Origin: Castanea sativa
Taxonomy: Eukaryota > Streptophyta > Magnoliopsida > Fagales > Fagaceae
DNA length: 64,000 bases
Direction: 5' to 3'
Assembly: GCF_040712315.1 (NCBI RefSeq)
Contig: NC_134013.1
Coordinates: 7,909,001 to 7,973,000 of the forward strand
Part shown: piece by piece, positions 35,370 to 45,800 of the stretch
Numbering within the stretch: position 1 is the first letter of the stretch
Layout: every line of letters begins with the position of its first letter
Position numbers and translations under genes: made by a program
Notes under the pieces: model-generated
What the model saw: the letters and a program-made list of their open reading frames with translations, nothing else
What the model was told of the DNA's origin: nothing
Database searches by the model: none

Positions 35370-36369
35370 GAGCATTTGCATCAGCTCATGCAAAATTTCC
35401 TTCTATTTTACCCGAAAAAACCTACTTTTTCTATTTTACACAGCCACTTTTACAAAACACTCCCAACAGTCGGTCTATTATATACATTTATTCAAATAAA
35501 ATAATCATTTATTTCACACTTTCATCTCTCTCACAGAACCAACACAACCCGTACAGCCACCGTCCTCAACCACCATCTCTCTCAAGATTGATGCCTCTGG
35601 CCTCCAATCACACCAGAATCCCAAAGAAAACTAGTAAAAAACAAAAAAAAAAAAACCCAGTAAAAAAAAACCAAAAAAATCCAAAGATTGATGAGATGAT
35701 CTCTCTCACAGAACCGACACAACCCGCACAACCACTGTCATCAACCACCATCTCTCTCAAGATTGACACCTCCGGCCTCCAATCACACCAGAATCCCAAA
35801 GAAAACCAGTAAAAAAAAAAAAAAAAACCCAGTAAAAAAAACCAAAAAAATCCAAAGATTGATGAGATGAGAGAATATGAGAGCTGCTCCTCGGCGTCTT
35901 CTTCTTCGTCAACGTGGTGGCCTAATTTCTGCTCCTTGACGCTCAGAACAAAGCCTCAGGTTTCTCCGTCGGAGAACTTCGTTCGTGTTGTAGGCAACGG
36001 ACTCGTCCGGCGACTCGGCTTGCTCGATCTTGTAGGCGACGGACTCGACTTGCTCCTCGACAATCGGTGGAAGCTAGAGCAGGCCAGATTCATGAGATGA
36101 GAGAAAGGGAGAGTTGTGCGCCTGTGTCTCTGATGAAATGAGAAAGAGCGGGAGGTGAGAGTCAGTACATGGAGGAGAGAAGAAAAAAACTATTAAGAAA
36201 TTAAATAAACATGCTACAATACCCATGTAAATTTACACGGTACTGTAGCAATTTGCATTTTATAGCCGAGTTTACACCCATTGATGTGGGTGTTTTTTTG
36301 CTCAAAATGTGTAAAATTAGTGACTTTTTTTCATTTTGCACATTTATGCATCCACTGATGTGGATGCTC
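35370..36369. mobile_element. PIF/Harbinger-type nonautonomous element, copy 3
   Basis: A 1000-bp element starting GAGCATTTGCATCAGCTCATG and ending TGATGTGGATGCTC, flanked by TTA at 35367-35369 and 36370-36372. The interior has a 140-bp direct duplication (from CTCTCTCACAGAACC at about 35525 and 35700) and a GC-rich block (35880-36090), and shares the ACGGTACTGTAGC hairpin half with copies 1 and 2. The duplicated copy at 20.7 kb has the empty target. No transposase. Confidence 0.85.
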
Positions 36370-36581
36370 TTAACACTTTTATTTCTTTCTTTTCTTTGTG
36401 TTGCATCCTCTTCTCTCTAATTATGTATGCATAAAAAAAAAAGTCTGTTAGAGTAAATTTTAATTTATTGACTTATTTTATTATAAATGTTTTTTTGGTA
36501 AAAACAAGTTCTGCTTATCTAAATAATATAAAAAAATGAAAAAGTAAAAAAAATGAATTATTTCAAACACACACTAATTAA

Positions 36582-36985
36582 GAGTACTTGCATCAATACC
36601 TGTATAATAGAAAAAGTACTACATTTTAGTAAACTAAACCCAAAATTCACTGGCCATATAAAGTTATGTAAAAATACATGGTTGTTATAGTAATCGTATA
36701 AATTTACATTGTCCTATTAATTTTGCAGTTTTATTTATTTATTTTATGTATTAGTTTTTTCTTTTATGTATTTGAGGATGAATGAAGAGCGTAGTCAAAT
36801 AGATAGTGATTGTTGCATGAAGAAAGATAAATAATAAAAAATATTAAAAAAAATTAATATTTTAATAAAATATAGTGTAAAATAAATAATTTGATTTGAA
36901 ATGTTCTGAAAAATTAGTATATAAAATAGAAAAAAGATAATCCAAAGTAGATAAAAAAATTCCGTTGAAGCCTATGCTAATGCTC
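36582..36985. mobile_element. 404-bp Harbinger-type MITE
   Basis: It starts GAGTACTTGCATCAATACC and ends GCCTATGCTAATGCTC, and is flanked by TAA on both sides (36579-36581 and 36986-36988). The same element, truncated, is at 20913-21295. Confidence 0.75.
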
Positions 36986-37437
36986 TAAGAAAGCATAGAG
37001 CATTTAAACAGATGACTGCATATAAAGGATGGGTCTAAAAACTAATTTTCAAAGAGATGCTTCAAATGTACTGATCCGGTTTTCGGTGCTGCTTCTTTTT
37101 ATTTTCTTTTTTGGGCATCCTCAATGGAGGAGGATATGAGAATTTAGAACCTACCAGAGTATCTTGTATTTTCTAATTGCTAATTTGCTACCCAGCTCAG
37201 CTCAGTTGGGTGGGGCCGCCCTTTTAACAATTTTATATTTTTATTTTCGGACTGTAAACCATATATACTAGTAAGTAGTAGCTTCTCAAAATTGGCCCAG
37301 TGGGCTTTTTTTTGCTTAGCCATCTCAGTTCTTCCACTGGTCAGGGTACATTGCAGGCTCCGAGTTATATAAACATCCGATGTGTATAAGGTTTTGCAAG
37401 GATTTATTTGGACTTTGGAAAGGGTCCTAACTTGACC

Positions 37438-37860
37438 AAATTATGGACCAAGGTTTTATATTTTATCTGTTTTGTTATGCCGTGACGTGAATAGTTTTAG
37501 TATATTCAAAAGTACCTCATAGCATGTTGAACTCAAGTTTAAGCGGGCAAAGTCGATGACCACACGTGTAATACCTTCCTTTTTATTAAAAAAGAAAATC
37601 ACAAACCACACCGAATTACACATTTATTTATGAAGCAAGAATATGCAACTTGATCCAAAAACAATTGGTTAATAATGTTTTTTTATAGGTCTTTAAATAT
37701 ATTTTATTATTCAGTATGGAGCTTTCTTTTATGCTATGTTGATTGGCTGGAATTGAAGACATTTCAAAACTTACGGGAATTCCAAAAATTTTAGGTGTTG
37801 GGTTGATTAGTAAACTTGTAAAAATATCTTCCCCAACAAATAAAAAACTTAAGAGAATTA
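37438..37860. other. Intergenic stretch
   Basis: AT-rich DNA with no gene or clear repeat recognised. Confidence 0.5.
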
Positions 37861-37861
37861 G

Positions 37862-38132
37862 AGTCCGTTTAGATTGAACTTATTTTACTGAACTGAAAAC
37901 TGAAAACTGAAAACACTGTAGTAAAATAATTTTTAAATGTGTGAATAGTACCGTGGGACCCATTTTTAATGAAAAAGTTGCTGAAAAGTAAAATTTGTGG
38001 GACCATGAACAGTGTATTTGTGCACTGTTCATGGCTGAAAAGTCAAACCTTGCGGCTGGGTTAAAAAAAAAAAAAAAAAAGAAGCAAAACGCAGACGTGG
38101 ACGCAGAAACTTGGATCCAAACGCCGTCTTAG
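37862..38132. mobile_element. MITE, GTTTGGAT...ATCCAAAC family, copy 2
   Basis: Starts AGTCCGTTTAGATTGAAC and ends TTGGATCCAAACGCCGTC. It is flanked by TTAG-like direct repeats (37857-37861 region and 38133-38136) and is close to full length compared with 31843-32112. Noncoding. Confidence 0.75.
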
Positions 38133-38350
38133 TATCTACCGCAGATTAGGGCTGGAGCGGGAATTGATGAAAATTACAAGTTTACAACCTCTTATAATAT
38201 CTCTCAATAGAGCAAGACTTAGGCACAAGACTTAAGTGCTGTTTCTTAGGTTCCTTTCTTAAGATTCTACTATGTGAATTTTTTCTCATTAAATGGAAAT
38301 ATATGTTTTAGTTAAGTTGCCACGTGACCGAATTTTAAGAAGAAAACTTA

Positions 38351-38892
38351 GGCTCCGTTTTAGAGTTCATAAGGAAATGAAATGGAATGGAATAATTATA
38401 AGGGAATGGAAATGAATGGAATAGAATAAAATGTATTTAAGTAAGGGAAAAGAATGGAATGGAATTGAATTAAAATAAATGAAATGGAAATGAATGAAAA
38501 TGAATAGAATATAAGTAATCTTATTTGGGAGTAACATGGAAGGAATGAAATGGAATCATTTTATGACAATATTACTATTAAATTCCTATTTTAAAATAAA
38601 TGGTTGAATATATAGGTGTATTTTAGAAGTTTTAGTAAAAAATTCATTAAATCTAATTTCATTTCCTCTCATTCCCCTCAATTTCGAGGGAATGAAAATT
38701 TGAGGTTTTAAGAGAATAGAGACGAATAAGTGTTCCCTCCTATCCATTCCATTCCCTCCCACTTAAACTCTCAAATAAGGGAATGGATTTTCCATTCCCT
38801 CCATTAAAACTTCCAAACAAGGGAATAGAAGAATATTTTAAAATTATTATTTTCATTACTTTTCATTTTATTCCATTCTCTCCTTCCAAACA
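38351..38892. mobile_element. MITE-like element of a head-to-tail pair, first copy
   Basis: Begins GGCTCCGTTTTAGAGTTCAT and ends CTTCCAAACAAGGTCTTA. Inside are many GGAATGGAATG-type words on the left half and their complements (CATTCCATTCCC) on the right half. The whole element is therefore a long imperfect inverted repeat. Confidence 0.7.
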
Positions 38893-39468
38893 AGGTCTTA
38901 AGGCTTCGTTTGAGAGTTCATAAAGGAATGGAATGGAATGATCATAAGGGAATGGAAAGGAATAGAATGGGATGATATGTATTTAAGTAAGGGAAATGAA
39001 TAGAAAATAATAGAATGGAATGGAATTAAGTAACCTTAATTGGATATTTTAAAATAAAGGAATGGAAATGAATGAAAATAAATGGAATGTAAGTAATCTT
39101 ATTTGGGAGTAACATGGAGAGAATGGAATTATTTTATGACAATATTACTATTAGACTCTTATTTTAAAATAAAAGGTTGAATATATGGGGGTATTTTAAG
39201 AGTTTTAGTAAAAAAATTATTAAATCTAATTCTATTCCCTCCCATTCCTCCCAATTTCAGGAGAATGAAAATTTGAGGTTTTAAAGAAATAGAGAGGAAT
39301 GAGTGTTCTCTCCTACTCACTCCATTCCCTCTCACTTAAACTCTCAAACAAAGGAATGAATTTTCTATTCCTTATATTAAAACTCTCAAATAAGGGAAGG
39401 AAAAAATATTCTAAAATTATTTTCTTCATTACATTCCATTCCCTCCTCCCAAACGAGGCCTAAGGAAC
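38893..39468. mobile_element. MITE-like element of a head-to-tail pair, second copy
   Basis: Begins AGGCTTCGTTTGAGAGTTCA and ends CTCCCAAACGAGGCCTAAGG. It repeats the first copy over its full length in the same direction, sharing TTATTTGGGAGTAACATGGA and ATGACAATATTACTATTA. The two copies touch each other with no spacer beyond a few bases. Confidence 0.7.
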
Positions 39469-39469
39469 A

Positions 39470-40190
39470 GCACCTAAAGTACTGTACCTAAGTTTTGTCC
39501 CTCTCAATAATAATGTTTGTTAAGCTTCACATTCTTGAATGTAACTCGTCGGATAGCTTGAATTTTTATTTTATATTTTATATTTTATATTTTGCTGAAT
39601 ATCGGATAGCTTGAAATTGACCCAATGAATTGTTACTCGAGAGTCGAGGAATTGTGGGCATATTGAACACGAGGAGGTTATGGGACAATTTGGGGACCGG
39701 AAAGTTTGACACGTGGAGATAATGATGGTTAGTAAATAGTGGGTGAGAAGAGGAAAGGTGACATAAGAGGGGGTGACAAATTTTGATTTGTATAAACTAT
39801 AATGTAAGAATCATCACAAACTTGCAATTTTCATTCAATTTGGGAGGATAGCAAAATGTGTGCCCAAAGGAATTTGTATATGTGCTTTTCTTTTCTCCCT
39901 TAGCAACTTCCTTTCTTTTCTCTTATTTTCCCTCTTTCCCCTCTTTAAACACAACGTTAAGAGAAATCTAAATCTTGAGAATCAAAAGTTTTATCAAGCA
40001 AACAATCTTTTAGATAATTCTTTGAGTCATCATTGAATAATTACGCGGAATTATTTATTTATTATTTATAATAAGAAATACTGACATATTAAATATGTTA
40101 TCCAAGCTTCCCAATTGGGATTCAAAAATAAAAATGCTGCCTTTGCAGCTCAAACTCACGCCCTCCCCTTGCTCCTCCAACTAGTGTGGT
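39470..40190. other. Intergenic stretch
   Basis: No gene recognised. It holds a short ATTTTATATTTTATATTTT run near 39568-39592 and two nearby copies of ATCGGATAGCTTGAA-like words (39548 and 39600). Confidence 0.5.
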
Positions 40191-40199
40191 AATGCACAC

Positions 40200-41740
40200 T
40201 GTTGTGAAATTTTAAAATACTCGCAAGTGTACGAACCGTACCGAAGTATAGTTTGACAAGAATGAGGTCGAACCCACAGAGACTTGAATGAACGTAGGAA
40301 AATTAATTAAATCTTAACTAAATTAATCCTAATCTAGTTTAATAAAAATTGGTTGTTTTAAAATTAAATAAACTAAGCAAATGATAAAATTAAGCAAATA
40401 GTTAAACTAAGCAAAAGATATAAAGTAATAAAAAGATGTAAACAATCAAGGGAAAAAAAATTAAGGTTTTGGAATCCGCCTTGTAAGTCATGTCAGCATA
40501 TATTTATGATCATTAATTTTTCCCAACTACTACATGATAATCTAGAAATCAATCTTGCTATCATGGAAAATATTCTCATTAAAATCCTTATTTTAAAAAT
40601 CAAAAGCATATTCTTCTTCGCTTCTTAAGTATAAAATCAAATCATCAATTGTATCTATAGCCAAACAAATCACAAAATATATCCAGTTCTAAAAATCAAA
40701 TCATAAATTGTATTCATTGACAGATAAATCACAAGTGATATCTAATTTTATAATCAAGAAATAATAAACCAAACATTCAATTAATTAAGACAAATCCTAA
40801 ATCATGAGAAAAACATGATTAAACTCATATCTAGAATCTCATCTTAGTCAATTGATATGAAGCAAGAACAATTTAAATCATTAAAGAACAACTATTGTGA
40901 AAAAAATCAAATCACATAAATATTACTAATAATCTTTAACAAGATTTCATCCTCAACCATAATTATAAATTTAGCTACTCATATACTCATAGTAATTAAA
41001 ATAAAACACAAGAATAAAATACTAAACATTAAACTAGACAAATAAAATAAAACTAACTGTCATGGAAGAAAACCAAAGAAGTAGCCGCACTCTCTATGTT
41101 CAGCCTCCAGCGCACTGGCCTCCTTGAATTTTGCCCTAAAGAGCCTTTAAATAGATCAAGGAATCCTATTACAAGTTGAATTCCCATTTGGGAAAAATTC
41201 CAGATTTTTAGGCTCCACTTAACTAACAATTTTGGCCCATTTAATATCAAAATTAGGACTTTTGGTAAACTACAAAGTTGTAGCTCTTTAAGTTAACTTT
41301 CCAGCCCAACTTGAATCATCTCAATTGAACATCTGATCCGAAAGTTATGCCAAAAATACTAACTGATGTGCAGGCTGGAATCCTAATCCGAATTGAACTT
41401 GGATTTGATGTAAATTTCCTCTGATTTCTTGCTCCAATTGGACTTAAATTTAATTGAGTTGGCCTTCTTTAACTTCACCATGGACCTTGAAAAAGTAAAG
41501 TCCATTAGCTTTCTTCTTTGCACAAATCCATTTATTTAATTCCATTCTCCTACAAAAGACAAATTCACGCAATAAGATTCAATTAAGCACAAAATTGATT
41601 GTTCACCATTATTCCAAAACCAAATATAAAATGCATGAATTACCTCAAAATAAGTATGATAATGCTTTCTAACAATGATATAAATATGCAAAATTAAGCT
41701 ATTATCAATGCACATCACACACATAAATATATAATCTTGT
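40200..41740. repeat. Dispersed repeat of uncertain class
   Basis: The left part has CGCAAGTGTACGAACCGTAC and GAGGTCGAACCCACAGAGAC, a block I recognise as common in plant genomes beside retroelement-like sequence. The rest is AT-rich, with repeated words such as CAAATCA.AAATTGTAT (40638 and 40693). No protein of known type is encoded, and the termini are not established. Confidence 0.4.
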
Positions 41741-42830
41741 TATAACCCGGAAAAGATGGATATGAGAAAGATAAATAAAATTGCTATTCATACCACACAC
41801 ACACATATATATATATCTTTCATATATGTTCAAGTTTTGGGTCGCCATCCACTGACTTGAGTACCTGACAATATATTAACACAAACTGTTCTGTATGTTA
41901 ACTGCTGAGCAAATATTCAATTCCATTGGCAATTTGAGCCCGGAAGCCAACAGCTCAGGCCGTCCCCATTGCATTCGTGCAGCCAATACAAATATCACGC
42001 CCTAATGTCTATGAATACGTTAACCAGTACATACTAAACATTATGTTAACCAGTACACACGAAACATACACCAGTCACTAATCAATGTTGTCCAGGATTA
42101 TTTAAAAATAAGTATATTGGTTTATTTTCATCTTAAAATAGAATATATACAGTTTTTAAAGCATTACATTTTTCAGAAGGTGACTTTTACATGATAAACA
42201 AAGATGACAATAACCAACTCTGACCTAGAGAGAGCAATATACAATACTCAAGTACAGCAAGTGAATCTATCAAAAAAACAGTACAGCTAGAGAGTTTCTT
42301 AAATTTGAAGTTCATAAGAAATAATAGGCAGCTCGAAAGCTGAACCTCCTTCGCCCTTTACATAAGTCGTTACACAAACAATGAAACAATCAGAGTCCTA
42401 CCTATTATGTTCCTCAATTAATTAGACTAGTACTCTGGCTGCCTCAATTTCACACACCTTATCAGCTATTCAGCCACAACCCCACTGAATTACACAGCCA
42501 TGATTTGCTGATGTGGCAACTTAGTGCTTACAATATATTAATGTACTTGCTTATATAGCTTACTTACACCACACATTACTGTACATATGAAATATTAGGA
42601 GGATCTAAACTTTACAAAATTTGTCTCCAAACTGCTTTTGGAAAAATCTTCTTCAACTGTGTGACAATTTCTATGACTATCCATGTATGCTTGTAATCGT
42701 ATGAACTAAACTGGTTAGATTATTAACTGCTTCATGTGATTAAAAGCAGTGTAGATGGTTATTTCTATCATCACTTAGTTGACTTGAAGAATATTCCTCC
42801 AACGCAGTTTGGACGAAAAATTCTGTTAAT

Positions 42831-45800
42831 TTAGAATGACATGAAACACAACAGATACTTCCAACACTTTTTCTTTTTGCCAACATGAGCCATTTTTTCT
42901 TTATCTGCAGCTAAACGATTATGGCCACTGAATGGAGGGGTCACATTTTGAGAATTTGATGATGGACCTTCATTCCCGAAGTTTGGCTTCTGAATTTTGT
43001 TCACTTGACAGCGCATAGCTGATTCGGGTGTGGAAGAATTAGTCTTGAGGATTGCTGAAGGTGTCAACATTTTTTCTCTATCTCTATCAAGAGATCCTGC
43101 AGAGCAAACATAAAGTAACTTAATTGATGTATATTATTATAGAGAAACAACAGTAGCAATTGAGAGTAGAAGGATTGCCTGTTTACAGCAATAAAAGAAA
43201 GTGTAACAAAAGCACAGATGTTAGTCCGGGCATCAAATTTGACGAGAATGCTATAAGAATTGAACAGGAGAAATTCAGAACTCAGTAGAAGACGGCTTGA
43301 ACAGCGACAGATCATGGACGTACTAGGCATCTAAAAGAAAAGTAATTGATGCAATTTAAAATCCTAATCTCGCTAAAAACACATTTGGTCTTACTTGACA
43401 GCCTAAGGGTTGAATAAGATACTGCTAACATATTTACAGCAAAATGATAACACACCAAGAAACAATTGTCACAAGAAATCTATAACAAATAGCTCAAAAG
43501 GGGCTTACAAAGCTTTTATTTATTTAGTTTTCAATTAGTATTTAGTAATTACACTCATCCGGTGGGTCTTGATTTCATGATCTCACCCTCTATCTTACTG
43601 TTACAACTGGAGGAGCTGTCATCAAATCTGTAGCTCATTGGTGAATGGACTTAGGAAGCCTTGTTGTGGTGAATAAAAATTTGAACTTAGCGAAGGACCA
43701 AAATGCTAAACCTCAGCTGTAGCATGATACTATATTATGAATTCTAAATAAATTTCTTAAATCAAATCATAATCCCACTGGACTGGATGGGAAAATCATT
43801 GGTGCACATCAAACAATAATCTTAAATACAGCAATGTTTCACTGAAATCAAAACTCATAAATCTTTAAGCGATGTGGCTGCTCAGCTTAAACTCAGTTGT
43901 AGCATGGACATGATACTATTATACTAATCCTCGGCTGTAGCATGATACTCTATTATGAATTCCAAATAAATTTCTTAAATCAAATCCTAATCCCATTGGA
44001 CTGGAATGGGAATATTGTTGGTTTACATCAAACAATAATCTTAATCTGAGCAATTGTGCCAGATATTGAACAGTAACATTTCACTGAAATCAACACCTAT
44101 AAATCTTTAAGCCATGTGGCTGCTTAGCTTTAGCTATAGACAGCATGAAAATAACAAGGCGTGTCCTTTTTGATTAACACCATAATCACATATGTAAGAA
44201 TCAGTACCTCGGATTTCCTCATGTTCAAAGGTGTTTGTGTTATTCAAGAAAGATGATAACGATACCAATAGTTCTCGTAAAAACTACAACAACAAATAAA
44301 GTGGAGCAGAAAACAGTTGAAAATGTTGACAGACCTGTAGTAGATGGAAGCACCTTCACCTCATTTGGCTTGGCAGGTGCAGAGACATTGAACTTGCAAC
44401 CAGCACCATTCTGGTTATTATCAGGCTTTAGTTCTTGCAACAATTCCAAGTAATCAAAACATTCATCAGATGACATGGTCACGCAACTCGATTCTGAACT
44501 TGAACGGGATGCTTGGTCATCATTAAGATCCATTAGTTCCAAGAAATCGCCTTCGGGAGGGTGATCTATTTCATGCAGATTTTGATGCTGATGTTCTAAA
44601 CCCAACATGACTATGTCGTCATCCTCACTTGCCTACAAAACATAATTACACTTCAACATACAGAGATGAACCCCCTCCCCCCCTTTTTCCTCTGCCCAAA
44701 AAGAAGAAATAGAAAACATAAACCACCAAACACACAGAAGCAAAAGAAGGGGTAAAATCCTATTAATAACCAAAAGATTAAATTCTTCTAAATGAATTTT
44801 TATTGTTTTAAAGAATAAAGTCGGCCCTTATGTTCATTGTTTTATCATACAGAATTGTCTTGAAACATCTAGTAGAAAAATATCATCATTACGTCAATAC
44901 TTAGCAATTAAGAATATTTTATATGGTATAAACGTTTAGGATGTGGAAAACCCAAAGCAATATTCAGCTCTAATATTGATAACTCAGACAATTAAAATAC
45001 AGAGCTTCTCCCAATTTACTAATAAGATGATAATGCCTTTCAAGGCATTCTGAAACCGGCAAGTTTTTCCCTCCTTGTCAGTTTAGTGTTCAGCCTATTG
45101 ATTGACACTGCACCACACCAGTTTTTGCACTTGTTCCCCTTCTCGCCTCACCCCACCTGAATGGACATCACATCTTGTCTGCAACTTGTGTTTGGCTAAA
45201 CTAAATATCACTGACCAGAAATTTCATTGGTTTAAGGCATTTGGTATATTCTTGTTTTAAGTAATTCAAATGCATTTGCCAATGAGCTATAGCTCAACTG
45301 GTACCCTCCCCCCTTATATGTCCTGAGTGGAGGGTGAGGTTGTGGGTTCAATACCTATTTGGTGCATCTGTAACTTACCAATCAAAAAATAAGAAAAGTA
45401 TTATAATGCACTCATTATGAAAGAAAATAAGCAAACAGGAAACTGTTGAGATCCCATATAGAAGCCAATGACTCAGAAGATTACTTCAAAATAGCAATTA
45501 AATATTTGCAAAGCAGCTGCTCATCAACTAGTGTCAAACAAAATAAACCACCACACACACACAAATAAAAAAAAGGTTAAGTGTTACAAAGTTAGAACTC
45601 TGGGGGGTCAATTGTGTATTTCTATAGTTCAAGGGGCAAAGTGTAAAATGGGGTATTCTTTAGGGTGAAAAAGTGTAATTTCCCCAGTAAAATTCTTCTA
45701 GATGATTCTTTATTGTGTCAAAGAATGCCTTATGTTCATTGTGTTATCATCAAGAGTTGTCATTGTCTTCAAAGGTCTATTAGAGAAATATCCTCATTTA

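Larger units (their letters stand above)
34995..37437. repeat. Segmental duplication, copy 2
   Basis: Counterpart of 20355-21308 plus 23988-24572 in the same orientation. It lacks the MULE and the 141-bp MITE of copy 1 but contains a 1000-bp Harbinger-type element (35370-36369). Its left edge abuts the NAC remnant. Confidence 0.85.

Noticed and set aside
35588..35812. 74-codon frame with repeated KENQ/TISLKID-like peptides
   Set aside because: It lies wholly inside the Harbinger-type element and reflects its internal duplication plus A-runs, not a gene.
44240..44608. 122-codon continuous frame as a separate minus-strand gene
   Set aside because: It is the fourth coding exon of the NAC gene plus read-through into the intron; the donor at 44335 and phase join it to the last exon.
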